From Burkholderiales bacterium (lineage in GTDB: Bacteria; Pseudomonadota; Gammaproteobacteria; Burkholderiales; Burkholderiaceae_C): DNA of 64,000 bases. Of the stretch, positions 41,203 to 50,526 are shown in pieces. A program made the translations under genes and the position numbers. Location: positions 1-64,000 of the forward strand of contig JAGWLO010000003.1 of NCBI GenBank assembly GCA_028872015.1, given 5' to 3'. Every line of letters begins with the position of its first letter. Positions within the stretch are counted from its first letter, which is position 1. The notes beneath the pieces are model-generated. The model ran no database searches and was not told where the DNA came from. It saw nothing but the letters and a program-made list of their open reading frames with translations.

Positions 41203-42501
41203 ATGGCAGGCCCGTCCGACCCCGGCTTCGACACCCTGGCGCTGCACGCCGGCGCCGCGCCCGACCCCGCCACCGGCGCGCGCGCGGTGCCCATCCACCT
41301 CAGCACCAGCTTCGTGTTCGAGAGCAGCGAGCATGCCGCCAGCCTGTTCAACCTCGAACGCGCCGGCCATGTGTACAGCCGCATCAGCAACCCCACGAAC
41401 GCAGTGCTCGAAGAGCGCATCGCGGCGCTGGAAGGCGGCATCGGCGCCATCGCCACCGCCAGCGGCCAGGCCGCGCTGCACCTGGCCATCGCCACGCTGG
41501 CCGGCGCGGGCGCGCACGTGGTGGCCTCCTCGGCGCTGTACGGCGGCAGCCACAACCTGCTGCACTACACGCTGGCACGCTTCGGCATCGCCACCACCTT
41601 CGTGCGGCCGGGCGACATCGAGGGCTGGCGGGCCGCCGTGCGGCCCGAGACAAAGCTGCTGTTCGGCGAAACGCTGGGCAACCCGGGGCTGGAGGTGCTG
41701 GACATCCCCGCCGTGGCCGCCATCGCGCACGAGGCCGGCGTGCCGTTGCTGGTGGACAGCACCTTCACCACGCCCTGGCTGATGCAGCCCTTCGCGCACG
41801 GGGCCGACCTGGTGTTCCATTCGGCGACGAAGTTCCTGGGCGGGCATGGCACCGTGATCGGCGGCCTGCTGGTCGACAGCGGTGCCTTCGACTGGTCGAA
41901 GGCGGATCGATTCCCCGAGCTGAATCAGCCCTATGCCGGCTTCCACGGCATGGTCTTCAGCGAAGAGAGTGCCGAAGGGGCCTTCCTGTTGCGGGCGCGG
42001 CGCGAGGGCCTGCGCGACTTCGGCGCCTGCATGAGCCCGCACACCGCGTGGCTGCTGCTGCAGGGCATCGAGACCCTGCCGCTGCGGATGGCGCGCCACG
42101 TGGGCAACACGCGGCGCGTGGTGGAGTTCCTGGCCGCGCAGCCGATGGTGGCCCGCGTCGGCTACCCCGAGCTCGAAGGCCACCCCAGCCACGCCCTGGC
42201 CCGGCGGCTGCTGCCGCGCGGCTGCGGCGCCGTGTTCAGCTTCGACCTGAAGGGCTCGCGCCAGCAGGGGCGCGCCTTCATCGAGGCGCTGAAGCTCTTC
42301 TCGCACCTGGCCAACGTGGGCGACTGCCGCTCGCTCGTCATCCACCCCGCGTCGACGACGCATTTCCGGATGGACGATGCGGCGCTGGCCGCGGCCGGCA
42401 TCACGCCGGGAACGATCCGGCTGAGCATCGGGCTGGAGGACCCCGACGACCTGGTCGACGACCTGAAGCGCGCGCTCAAGGTGGCGGAGAAGGCGGCATG
42501 A
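41203..42501 (+). CDS. O-acetylhomoserine/O-succinylhomoserine sulfhydrylase
   Basis: The 432-residue PLP enzyme of the Cys/Met metabolism family carries the cofactor lysine K210 in HSATKFLGGHG. It has the phosphate-binding SGQAALHLAI and LYGGSHNLL regions and the closing GTIRLSIGLEDPDDLVDDLK. The length (over 400) and the N-terminal FDTLALHAG fit MetY-type sulfhydrylases, which make homocysteine from an activated homoserine and sulfide. Whether acetyl or succinyl ester is used cannot be told. The stop overlaps the start of an alpha/beta hydrolase gene by 4 bases. Confidence 0.9.
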   Translation: MAGPSDPGFDTLALHAGAAPDPATGARAVPIHLSTSFVFESSEHAASLFNLERAGHVYSRISNPTNAVLEERIAALEGGIGAIATASGQAALHLAIATLAGAGAHVVASSALYGGSHNLLHYTLARFGIATTFVRPGDIEGWRAAVRPETKLLFGETLGNPGLEVLDIPAVAAIAHEAGVPLLVDSTFTTPWLMQPFAHGADLVFHSATKFLGGHGTVIGGLLVDSGAFDWSKADRFPELNQPYAGFHGMVFSEESAEGAFLLRARREGLRDFGACMSPHTAWLLLQGIETLPLRMARHVGNTRRVVEFLAAQPMVARVGYPELEGHPSHALARRLLPRGCGAVFSFDLKGSRQQGRAFIEALKLFSHLANVGDCRSLVIHPASTTHFRMDDAALAAAGITPGTIRLSIGLEDPDDLVDDLKRALKVAEKAA

Positions 42502-43298
42502 ATCTCGTCGTCGACGGCCGCCAGGCCTACGCCTACACCGGCGGCAAAGTCTTCGATCCCGACCTGCCCTGCCTGGTGCTGGTGCACGGCGCGCTCAACG
42601 ACCACGGGGTGTGGAACCTGCTGGCGCGCTGGTTCGCCCACCATGGCCACGCGGTGCTGGCGGTGGACCTGCCGGGCCATGGCCGCAGCGCCGGCCCGGC
42701 GCTGCGCAGCGTGGAGGCGATGGCGGCCTGGCTGCTGGCCGTGCTCGATGCGGCCGGCGTGCAGCGCGCCGCGCTGGCCGGCCACAGCATGGGCTCGCTG
42801 GTGGCGCTGGCCGCCGCGGCCCAGGCGCCGGCGCGCGCGACGCGGCTCGCGATGCTGGGCACGGCGTACCCGATGCAGGTGTCGCCGGCGCTGCTGCAGG
42901 CGGCGCGCGACGACCCGCTGCGCGCGATCGACCGGGTGGTGGCGTACTCGCACGGCACCCTGGCGGCCAAGCCCTCGTTCCCGGGCCCGGGCAGCTGGCT
43001 GCGCGGTGGCAGCCGGGCCCTGATGCGGCGGGTGCTGCAGGCCCAGGGCGATGCCCACCTGTTCCACACCGATTTCGTCGCCTGCGATGCGTACGCCGGC
43101 GCCGAGGCGGCGGCGACGCGACTGGCCTGCCCGGTACACCTGGTGCTGGGCCGGGCCGACCAGATGACGCTGCCGAAGGCGGCGGCGGGCCTGGCCACGC
43201 TGCTGCGCGCACAGGTGCACCACGTGCACGCCGGCCACCAGCTGATGGCCGAGGCGCCCGATGCCGTGCTGGCAGCCCTGCGCCTGGCGCTGGCCTAG
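42498..43298 (+). CDS. Alpha/beta hydrolase
   Basis: The 266-residue cytoplasmic protein has an oxyanion-hole motif LVHGALNDHGVW, DLPGHGRS, the nucleophile elbow GHSMGS, an acid near VLGRADQMT, and the catalytic His in AGHQLM. It is translationally coupled to the homoserine sulfhydrylase gene through ATGA. Substrate unknown; because of the coupling a thioester or ester linked to methionine metabolism is possible, as an inference only. Confidence 0.85.
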   Translation: MNLVVDGRQAYAYTGGKVFDPDLPCLVLVHGALNDHGVWNLLARWFAHHGHAVLAVDLPGHGRSAGPALRSVEAMAAWLLAVLDAAGVQRAALAGHSMGSLVALAAAAQAPARATRLAMLGTAYPMQVSPALLQAARDDPLRAIDRVVAYSHGTLAAKPSFPGPGSWLRGGSRALMRRVLQAQGDAHLFHTDFVACDAYAGAEAAATRLACPVHLVLGRADQMTLPKAAAGLATLLRAQVHHVHAGHQLMAEAPDAVLAALRLALA

Positions 43299-43345
43299 CG
43301 CCGCACCCCGCGCGGCATCGCCCGGCCGCACCCCGCCACCCGGCA

Positions 43346-44596
43346 TCAGCCGGCGGCGAGGCCCTCGGCCAGGGTCTGCGCGTCCAGCCCCGCGCGCCGG
43401 CGGAAGGCCAGCGATGCTGCGCCCGGCGCCAGCAACAGGCGGTCCACCAGCGGTGCCAGCGGCGTGGCGGCGGGCTCGCACAACAGCACGTGACGCGGGC
43501 CGCCGCTGGCATCGCCCGGCTCTTCGAGCCGCGCCACCCAGTCCATCGACACCAGCAGGTCCAGCAGCGGCTCGAGCTGCACCGGGTCGACCTGCAGTTG
43601 TTCGGCCAGCGTGGCCAGCGACAGCCCGCGCCGCCCGTCATGGCGCGCACCGGCCAGCTGCTGCAGCAGGGCCAGCGCGAGCTCGAAGCGCCAGCCTGGC
43701 GCGGGCGCCAGGCGGCTGACCCGCAATTCCAGGCCGGGCGCATCGGCCGCGATGGCCGCGCCCAGCAGCATGATGACCCAGCCGAAGTAGATCCACAGCA
43801 GCAGGATCGGCACGGTGGCGAAGGCCCCGTACACGGCCGAATAGGTGGGCACCACTTGCACGTACCAGGCCAGGCCGCGCTTGGCGGCCTCGAAGGCCAG
43901 GGCCACGAACAGGCCGCCGGCCCAGGCGTGACGCCAGCGCACCGTGGTGTTGGGCACGAAGTGGAACAGCGCGGCCGTGGCGCCTGCAAACAGCAGGAAC
44001 TGCGCCGCCTCCAGCAGCGGGCCCACGCCCCCGGGCAGCGCCGAGACCAGCCCGCGCGAAGCCGACAGCACGTACGAGGTCAGCGACAGGCTCACGCCCA
44101 GCGCCAGCGGCCCGAGCGAGATGCCGGCCCAGTAGACCAGCAGCCGCTGCGCCAGGGGCCGCGGCTTGCGCACGCGCCACAGGTCGTTGAGCGTGCGATC
44201 GATGGTGAGCGCCAGGGCCAGCGCCGTCAGCGCGAGCAGCAGCACGCCCACCGCACCGATGCGGCGCGCCTTGGCTGCGAACAGCGTCAGCGACTGCAGC
44301 ACCGGCCGCGCGATGTTGTCGGGCACCAGGTGCTGCAGGAAGTACTTGTTCAGCGAGGCCTCGAAGCCCGAGAACATCGGGAAGGCGGTGAACACCGCCA
44401 GCATCACCGTCAGCAGCGGCACCAGCGCGATCAGCGTGGTGAAGGTCAGGCTGCCCGCGGTGACGCCCAGCCGGTCCTCGCGGAAGCGGCGGCGCAGCGC
44501 GCGCAGGGTGGTCAGCCAGGGCCAGCGCCGCAGGGTCGCCACGACCGCCCTCGCCTTCGCTTCCCAGCGCGGCGAGCCGGCGCGGTCTTGGTGCAT
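43346..44596 (-). CDS. YihY/virulence-factor BrkB-family inner membrane protein
   Basis: The 416-residue protein has six membrane segments in its first 300 residues with the family stretches AGSLTFTTLIALVPLLTV, FVPNTTVRWRHAWAGG and VYGAFATVPILLLWIYFGW. A cytoplasmic C-terminal tail of about 120 residues resembles a winged helix. The family was once named ribonuclease BN by mistake. Function is unclear. The ATG at 44596 was chosen as the first start after the divergent gene; the starts of the two divergent genes are only 18 bases apart. Confidence 0.88.
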   Translation of the reverse strand: MHQDRAGSPRWEAKARAVVATLRRWPWLTTLRALRRRFREDRLGVTAGSLTFTTLIALVPLLTVMLAVFTAFPMFSGFEASLNKYFLQHLVPDNIARPVLQSLTLFAAKARRIGAVGVLLLALTALALALTIDRTLNDLWRVRKPRPLAQRLLVYWAGISLGPLALGVSLSLTSYVLSASRGLVSALPGGVGPLLEAAQFLLFAGATAALFHFVPNTTVRWRHAWAGGLFVALAFEAAKRGLAWYVQVVPTYSAVYGAFATVPILLLWIYFGWVIMLLGAAIAADAPGLELRVSRLAPAPGWRFELALALLQQLAGARHDGRRGLSLATLAEQLQVDPVQLEPLLDLLVSMDWVARLEEPGDASGGPRHVLLCEPAATPLAPLVDRLLLAPGAASLAFRRRAGLDAQTLAEGLAAG

Positions 44597-44614
44597 GCTG
44601 GCTATGATGCCAGC

Positions 44615-44995
44615 ATGACGTCGACCCCCCGGCCGGGCCCCTGGGTGCGCCTGGCCCGCGCGATGGCGCTGGCCGGGCTGATCGGCCTGATCGTGCTCGG
44701 CCTGGCCTGGGAGCTGTGGCTGGCGCCCACCGGCCGCGGCACGCTGGCGCTGAAGGTGCTGCCGCTGCTGCCCTGCGTGCTGGGCCTGCTGCGGCATCGC
44801 ATGGTCACGTTCCGCTGGCTGGCGCTGCTGGTGTGGCTGTACTTCATGGAAGGCGTCGTGCGCGCCACCAGCGAACGCGGGCCGGGTGCGGTGCTGGCGC
44901 TGGCCGAGATCGCGCTGTCACTGCTGCTCTTCGCCGCCTGCGCCCTGTACGTGCGGGCCCGGCTGCGCAGCGCGCCGGCCGAGGCCGCGGCATGA
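44615..44995 (+). CDS. DUF2069 membrane protein
   Basis: The 126-residue protein has four hydrophobic segments and the DUF2069 pattern LRHRMVTFRWLALLVWLYFMEGVVRA. Function unknown; a role in envelope homeostasis is only presumed. It is divergent from the YihY-type gene and overlaps the next gene (FAD oxidoreductase) by 4 bases, ATGA, so the two are probably translated together. Confidence 0.82.
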   Translation: MTSTPRPGPWVRLARAMALAGLIGLIVLGLAWELWLAPTGRGTLALKVLPLLPCVLGLLRHRMVTFRWLALLVWLYFMEGVVRATSERGPGAVLALAEIALSLLLFAACALYVRARLRSAPAEAAA

Positions 44996-46392
44996 CGCTG
45001 CTGGCGGCGCTGCGGCAGGCCGTCGGCGCCGCGCAGGTGCTGACCGAGGGCGACCTGTCGGCGTACGAGCTTGACTGGCGCCGCCGCTGGCGCGGCCGCG
45101 CGCTGGCCGTGGTGCGCCCGGGCAGCACGGCCGAGGTCGCCGCCGTGGTGCGGGCCTGCGCGGCCCACGACACACCCATCGTGGCGCAGGGCGGCAACAC
45201 CAGCCTGGTGGGCGGGGGCGTGCCCGACGGCAGCGGCACGCAGGTGCTGCTGAGCCTGCAGCGGCTGCAGCGCGTGCGCGCGATCGACGCCGCCAACCTC
45301 ACCCTCACGGCCGAGGCCGGCTGCGTGCTGCAGTCGCTGCAGGACGCCGCCCGCGCCCAGGGCCTGCTGCTGCCGCTGAGCCTGGCCGCCGAAGGCAGCT
45401 GCACGCTGGGCGGCAACCTGGCCACCAACGCCGGCGGCACCCAGGTGCTGCGCTGGGGCAATGCGCGCGAGTTGTGCCTGGGCCTGGAGGTGGTGACGGC
45501 GCAGGGCGAGGTCTGGTCCGGCCTGACGGGCCTGCGCAAGGACAACACCGGCTACGACCTGCGCGACCTGTACATCGGCAGCGAGGGCACGCTGGGCCTC
45601 ATCACCGCCGCCACGATGAAGCTGGCGCCGCTGCCCGCGGCCACCATCACCGCGCTGGCGGCCTGCGCCTCGCTGGCCGACGCCGTGACCTTGCTGGGGC
45701 TGGCGCGGGCGCGGCTGGGCGACGGGTTGACCGGCTTCGAGGTGATGGGGCGCTGCGCGCTCGACCTCGTGGCCCGGCACTTCGCGGCGCTGCCGCAGCC
45801 GCTGCCGCAGGCGCCCTGGACCGTGCTGCTCGAATGCAGCAGCAGCGAGGGCGAGGCCCACGCGCGCGCACGCGTCGAGGCCATGCTGGCCGCGGGTCTC
45901 GAGAGCGGTGGCGTGGCCGATGCCGTGGTCGCGGCCAGCCTGGCGCAGTCGCAGGCGCTGTGGCGCCTGCGCGAGAGCATCCCGCTGGCGCAGGCCGCGG
46001 AGGGGCTCAACATCAAGCACGACATCGCGCTGCCGGTGTCGGCCATCCCCGACTTCTGCACCGCCACCGACGCCGCGCTGCAGCGGCGGTTTCCGGGCGT
46101 GCGGCTGGTGAACTTCGGCCACCTGGGCGACGGCAACCTGCACTACAACGTGCAAGCCCCGGCCGGAGCCGATGGCGCGCGCTTCCTGGCCGAGCACGAA
46201 GCGGCGGTGAACAAGCTGGTCTTCGACGCCGTGGCGGCCGCCGGCGGCAGCTTCTCGGCCGAGCACGGCATCGGCGCGCTCAAGCGCGACGAACTGGCTG
46301 CCCGCAAGTCGCCGGTGGCGCTGCAGCTGATGCGGGCCATCAAGGCCGCGCTCGACCCGCAGGGCCTGTTCAACCCCGGGCGGGTGCTGTAG
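44992..46392 (+). CDS. FAD-binding oxidoreductase, GlcD/D-lactate dehydrogenase type
   Basis: The 466-residue enzyme has a PCMH-type FAD-binding domain (AQGGNTSLVGGGVP, GGNLATNAGG, YIGSEGTLGLIT) and the vanillyl-alcohol-oxidase-type C-terminal domain (FGHLGDGNLHYN, SAEHGIGALKRDEL). Homologues oxidise D-2-hydroxyacids such as D-lactate, glycolate or D-2-hydroxyglutarate and pass electrons to quinone or cytochrome. The exact substrate is not visible. It is coupled to DUF2069 upstream and convergent with the DUF1178 gene. Confidence 0.88.
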   Translation: MTLLAALRQAVGAAQVLTEGDLSAYELDWRRRWRGRALAVVRPGSTAEVAAVVRACAAHDTPIVAQGGNTSLVGGGVPDGSGTQVLLSLQRLQRVRAIDAANLTLTAEAGCVLQSLQDAARAQGLLLPLSLAAEGSCTLGGNLATNAGGTQVLRWGNARELCLGLEVVTAQGEVWSGLTGLRKDNTGYDLRDLYIGSEGTLGLITAATMKLAPLPAATITALAACASLADAVTLLGLARARLGDGLTGFEVMGRCALDLVARHFAALPQPLPQAPWTVLLECSSSEGEAHARARVEAMLAAGLESGGVADAVVAASLAQSQALWRLRESIPLAQAAEGLNIKHDIALPVSAIPDFCTATDAALQRRFPGVRLVNFGHLGDGNLHYNVQAPAGADGARFLAEHEAAVNKLVFDAVAAAGGSFSAEHGIGALKRDELAARKSPVALQLMRAIKAALDPQGLFNPGRVL

Positions 46393-46395
46393 GGG

Positions 46396-46854
46396 CTACT
46401 GCAGCGGGCCTTCCAGGCCGCGCGGCACGGGGATGGCCACCGTCTCGATGCCTTCTTCGCGCAAGGCCTCGCGCTGCTCGGGCGTGGCCTGCCCGCGGAT
46501 GCCGCGTGGCGCGGCCTCGCCGTAGTGGATGCGCCGCGCCTCTTCGGGGAATTGCGCGCCCACGTCCTCGGTGCGGGCCATCAGCGCACGCACCCCGGCC
46601 ATCCAGGCGGCCTGCAGGTCGGCCGGCTGGGGCACTGCGGCAGCCGTGGGCGCGCTCAACGCGGTCGAAACAGCCGGCTCGCGCGCCCCCGACAGGTTCA
46701 GCCGCGGCGCCGACGGCAGCCGCGTGATCACCTTGTCGGCGCACAGCGGGCATTCGATCAGGCCGCGGCCGTTCTGATCCATGAAGTCGTCGTCGGTGCC
46801 GAACCAGCCCTCGAAGCCGTGACCGTTGGCGCAACGCAGGTTCAGCACTTTCAT
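46396..46854 (-). CDS. DUF1178 protein
   Basis: The 152-residue cytoplasmic protein starts with MKVLNLRCANGHGFEGWF and has a CPLC pair (about residues 37-40), which together look like a zinc ribbon. The rest is helical and ends in IPVPRG. DUF1178 proteins have no assigned function. The gene is 10 bases after the NUDIX gene at the downstream end of the nuo operon, an arrangement seen in many Burkholderiales. The stop lies three bases from the 3' end of the FAD oxidoreductase gene. Confidence 0.85.
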   Translation of the reverse strand: MKVLNLRCANGHGFEGWFGTDDDFMDQNGRGLIECPLCADKVITRLPSAPRLNLSGAREPAVSTALSAPTAAAVPQPADLQAAWMAGVRALMARTEDVGAQFPEEARRIHYGEAAPRGIRGQATPEQREALREEGIETVAIPVPRGLEGPLQ

Positions 46855-46864
46855 CGCGCTGTCA

Positions 46865-47479
46865 TCATAGGCACGCGGCCTCGCCGATGCCGTGCCAGTG
46901 CCAGGGCCGCGTGCCCAGCAATGCACGGCGCAGCCAGGCCAGGCCGACCTGCGTCTTCACGTCGGGGAGTTCTCCGCGCAGATCCAGCGCCTCGAGCTCG
47001 TCGGCCGTCATCAGCACGGTCTGGACGAATTCACCCGGATCGAGCCGCGCAGGGCCCGCCCTGAGGCCGCGCGCGAACCACAGCCAGATGCTCTCGCTGG
47101 AGTAGGCGGCCGCGTTGTGGATCTCGCCGCCGTAGGCCCATTCGCGGGCGCTGTAGCCGGTCTCCTCCTGCAGCTCGCGCATCGCACAGGCCAGCTGGGA
47201 CTCACCGGCGTCGAGCTTGCCGGCCGGCCATTCGAGCAGCACCTTGCCCAGCGGGTAGCGGTACTGGCGCACCAGCACCAAGCGGCCGTCGTCCAGCAGC
47301 GGGATCACCGCCACCGCGCCACCGTGGCGGATGTACTCGCGCGAGGCGGTGCCGCCGTCGGGCAGGCGCACCCGGTCGCGCCGCACCTCGAGAAAACCAC
47401 CCGACAGCAGCGTCTGCCCCGACAGCCGGTGCTCGACCAGCATGTCGTCGCCAGGCGGCACGGCGCCGGGCTCGGCCAT
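46865..47479 (-). CDS. NUDIX hydrolase (ADP-ribose pyrophosphatase-like)
   Basis: The 204-residue enzyme carries a complete NUDIX box starting at GKLDAGESQ and ending MRELQEETGY, preceded by EWPA, a layout typical of ADP-ribose pyrophosphatases. It cleaves a nucleoside diphosphate linked to another group. It starts four bases after nuoN stops and is therefore likely to be the distal gene of the complex I transcript, perhaps tidying NAD-derived ADP-ribose. The substrate is inferred. Confidence 0.87.
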   Translation of the reverse strand: MAEPGAVPPGDDMLVEHRLSGQTLLSGGFLEVRRDRVRLPDGGTASREYIRHGGAVAVIPLLDDGRLVLVRQYRYPLGKVLLEWPAGKLDAGESQLACAMRELQEETGYSAREWAYGGEIHNAAAYSSESIWLWFARGLRAGPARLDPGEFVQTVLMTADELEALDLRGELPDVKTQVGLAWLRRALLGTRPWHWHGIGEAACL

Positions 47480-47483
47480 CGGA

Positions 47484-48965
47484 TCAGGTGGTGAGGGCGG
47501 CGACGATGGCGTCGCGGCACATCGCCAGCAGGCCGCCGGCGAAGGGGCCGAACAGCAGCACCGCCAGGCCGTTGGCCGCCAGCAGCGCGCCCACGCCGGC
47601 ACTGCGCTCGATGGCGGCGCTCTGTGTCGGCTCGTCGAACCACATCACCTTGACCACGCGCAGGTAGTAGAACGCGCCGACCAGCGAGAACATCACCGCC
47701 GCGACGGCGAGCACGATGTTGCCGCCCAGGTTGGTGGCCACCAGGGCCTGGATCACCGCGAGCTTGGCGAAGAAGCCCACCATCGGCGGCACGCCGGCCA
47801 GCGAGAACATGAACACCGTCATCACGCCCGCCACCCAGGGGCTGCGCCGCGCCAGGCCGGCGAAATCGGCGATCTCCTCGCTCTCGAAGCCCTGGCGGGA
47901 CAGGTACATGACCAGGCCAAAGGTGCCCAGCGTGGTGAGCACGTAGGACACCAGGTAGAACATCGCCGAGCTGTAGGCATTGCCGGCCGCCAGCGTGCTG
48001 CCGTGCGTCACGCCGCAGCTCAGGCCGAGCACGATGAAGCCGGTCTGCGCGATCGTGGAGTAGGCCAGCATGCGCTTGAGGTTGGTCTGCGCGATGGCGG
48101 CCAGGTTGCCCACCGCCAGCGAGCACAGCGCCAGCACGACGAACATCGGCTGCCAGTCGGCCGCCAGGCCGAGCATGCCCTCGACCAGCAGCCGGATCGT
48201 GATCGCGAAGGCGGCGAACTTGGGCGCCGCGCCGATCAGCAGCGTGGCCGCCGTGGGGGCGCCCTGGTAGACGTCGGGCACCCACATGTGGAACGGAGCC
48301 GCCCCGAGCTTGAAGCCGACGCCGGCGACCACGAACACCACGCCCAGCACCAGCACCTCGGGGTTGATGCGGCCGCTGGCGATGCGCTCGAACACCCTGG
48401 GGATCTCGAGCGAGCCGGTGGCGCCGTACATCATGCTCAGGCCGTAGAGCAGGAAGCCGCTGGCCAGCGCGCCGAGCACGAAGTACTTCATCGCCGCCTC
48501 GGTGCTGATGGCGTGGTCGCGGCGCAGCGCGGTCAGCGCGTACAGCGACAGGCTCATCACCTCCAGGCCGAGGTACACGACCAGGAAGTGGTTGGCCGAG
48601 CACATCACCGAGATGCCCAGCAGCGTGAACAGCGCGAGCATGAAGAACTCGCCCTTGAGCATGTCGCGCGCCGCCAGCGTGGGCCGGGCGTAGCCCAGCG
48701 TGACCAGGGTGGCCAGCGCCGCGAACACGGCCAGCAGCCGTCCCATGGGGTCGGAGACCACCAGGCCCTGCAGGCCGTAGGCGGTCTTGCCGGTGGCGTA
48801 GGCCGCGTACTGCAGCAGCGCGAACACCGCCACGCCGGCCTGGGTGAGCCAGAACGCGGGCCGGCGCTGCGGATCGGTGCTGAACAAGTCGACCAGCAGC
48901 ACGGCGCAGGCTGCCAGCAGCAGCCAGATCTCGGGAAGGATGAGGGACCAGTTCATTGCAGCCAT
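47484..48965 (-). CDS. nuoN: NADH-quinone oxidoreductase subunit N
   Basis: The 493-residue antiporter-like subunit has about 14 membrane segments; GLLMMGASFHMWVPDVYQGAPT-type residues are visible as KLGAAPFHMWVPDVYQGAPT, with the proton-channel lysines. It helps pump protons in respiratory complex I. The start is the ATG at 48965; a second ATG four codons in (MNWS) is also possible. Last of the fourteen nuo genes, 31 bases after nuoM. Confidence 0.96.
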   Translation of the reverse strand: MAAMNWSLILPEIWLLLAACAVLLVDLFSTDPQRRPAFWLTQAGVAVFALLQYAAYATGKTAYGLQGLVVSDPMGRLLAVFAALATLVTLGYARPTLAARDMLKGEFFMLALFTLLGISVMCSANHFLVVYLGLEVMSLSLYALTALRRDHAISTEAAMKYFVLGALASGFLLYGLSMMYGATGSLEIPRVFERIASGRINPEVLVLGVVFVVAGVGFKLGAAPFHMWVPDVYQGAPTAATLLIGAAPKFAAFAITIRLLVEGMLGLAADWQPMFVVLALCSLAVGNLAAIAQTNLKRMLAYSTIAQTGFIVLGLSCGVTHGSTLAAGNAYSSAMFYLVSYVLTTLGTFGLVMYLSRQGFESEEIADFAGLARRSPWVAGVMTVFMFSLAGVPPMVGFFAKLAVIQALVATNLGGNIVLAVAAVMFSLVGAFYYLRVVKVMWFDEPTQSAAIERSAGVGALLAANGLAVLLFGPFAGGLLAMCRDAIVAALTT

Positions 48966-48996
48966 GTCGTTGTCGTTCGCGGCGCCGTCGGTCCGG

Positions 48997-50472
48997 TCAC
49001 TGCAGCTTGCTGGCGGCCACGTGCCGCAGCAGCGCGTCCACCGAGACGTTCATGACGTCGGTGAAGGGCTTGGGGTACAGCCCCATCCACAGCACCGCCG
49101 CCGCCAGCAGCGCCAGCATGAAGAACTCGCGGCCGTTGATGTCCTGCAGCTGGCGCACGTGGTCGTTGGCGACGGCGCCGAAGTACACGCGCTTGACCAT
49201 CCACAGCGTGTAGGCCGCGCCGAAGACCAGGGTGGTGGCCGCGGCCAGCGCGATCCAGAAGTTGCTCTGCACCGCGCCCAGGATGACCATCCACTCGCCG
49301 ACGAAGCCGGCCGTGCCCGGCAGGCCGCAGTTGGCCATCGCGAACAGCATCGCGAAGGCGGCGAACATCGGCATCGTGTTGGCCACCCCGCCGTAGGCCG
49401 ATATCTCGCGCGAGTGCACGCGGTCGTAGAGCACGCCGATGCACAGGAACATCGCCCCCGAGACGAAGCCGTGGCTGATCATCTGCACGATGGCGCCGCT
49501 GGTGGCCAGGCCGTTGAAGAGGAAAAAGCCCAGGGTGACGAAGCCCATGTGCGCGATCGAGCTGTAGGCCACCAGCTTCTTCATGTCCTGCTGCACCAGC
49601 GCGACCAGGCCGATGTAGACGACGGCGATCAGGCTGAGCGCGATCATGAAGCCGGCGTACGCGCGCGCCGCGTCGGGCGCGATGGGCAGCGAGAAGCGCA
49701 GGAAGCCGTAGGCGCCGAGCTTGAGCATGATGGCCGCCAGCACCACCGAGCCGCCGGTGGGCGCCTCGACGTGGGCGTCGGGCAGCCAGGTGTGCACCGG
49801 CCACATCGGCACCTTGACCGAGAAGGCGGCGAAGAAGGCGAAAAACAGCAGGGCCTGGGCCGGCATCGGCAGCGGCAGCTTGTGCCAAGCGAGGATGTCG
49901 AAGCTGCCGCCGCTCTTGAAGTACAGGTACACCAGGGCCACCAGCATCAGCAGCGAGCCCAGCAGCGTGTACAGGAAGAACTTGAACGCCGCGTAGACCC
50001 GCCGCGGCCCGCCCCAGACGCCGATGATGATGTACATCGGGATCAGGGTGGCCTCGAAGAAGACGTAGAAGAGCATCCCGTCGAGGGCGCTGAACACGCC
50101 GACCATCAGGCCCGACAGGATCAGGAAGGCGCCCATGTACGAGGCCACGCGCTCGGTGACCACTTCCCACGCCGAGATCACCACGATGACGGTGATGAAG
50201 GCCGTGAGCGGCACGAACCACAGCGACAGGCCGTCCAGCCCCAGCCGGTACTTCATGTTGAAGCGGTCGATCCAGGGCAGCGTCTCCTGGAACTGCATCG
50301 CCGCGGTGGTGGGGTCGAAGCCCGTGATCAGCGGGATCGTGACCGCGAACGAGGCCAGCGCGCCGACCAGGGCCACCGCGCGAACCGTGGGCGCCTGCGT
50401 GTCGCGCCCGAGCGCCAGCAGCAGCACGCCGAAGGCGATCGGCAGCCAGATCGCGATGCTCAGCAAACCCAT
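48997..50472 (-). CDS. nuoM: NADH-quinone oxidoreductase subunit M
   Basis: The 491-residue antiporter-like membrane subunit shows the core signature KVPMWPVHTWLPDAHVEAPT and KLGAYGFLRF, with the conserved Glu of TM5 upstream. It forms one of three proton channels in complex I. Complete length. It sits 54 bases downstream of nuoL. Confidence 0.97.
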   Translation of the reverse strand: MGLLSIAIWLPIAFGVLLLALGRDTQAPTVRAVALVGALASFAVTIPLITGFDPTTAAMQFQETLPWIDRFNMKYRLGLDGLSLWFVPLTAFITVIVVISAWEVVTERVASYMGAFLILSGLMVGVFSALDGMLFYVFFEATLIPMYIIIGVWGGPRRVYAAFKFFLYTLLGSLLMLVALVYLYFKSGGSFDILAWHKLPLPMPAQALLFFAFFAAFSVKVPMWPVHTWLPDAHVEAPTGGSVVLAAIMLKLGAYGFLRFSLPIAPDAARAYAGFMIALSLIAVVYIGLVALVQQDMKKLVAYSSIAHMGFVTLGFFLFNGLATSGAIVQMISHGFVSGAMFLCIGVLYDRVHSREISAYGGVANTMPMFAAFAMLFAMANCGLPGTAGFVGEWMVILGAVQSNFWIALAAATTLVFGAAYTLWMVKRVYFGAVANDHVRQLQDINGREFFMLALLAAAVLWMGLYPKPFTDVMNVSVDALLRHVAASKLQ

Positions 50473-50526
50473 CTTCTGTTCTCTCTTCCCGTTGTTCTTG
50501 TCGTGGAGGCCCGGCGCCTGGGCGGC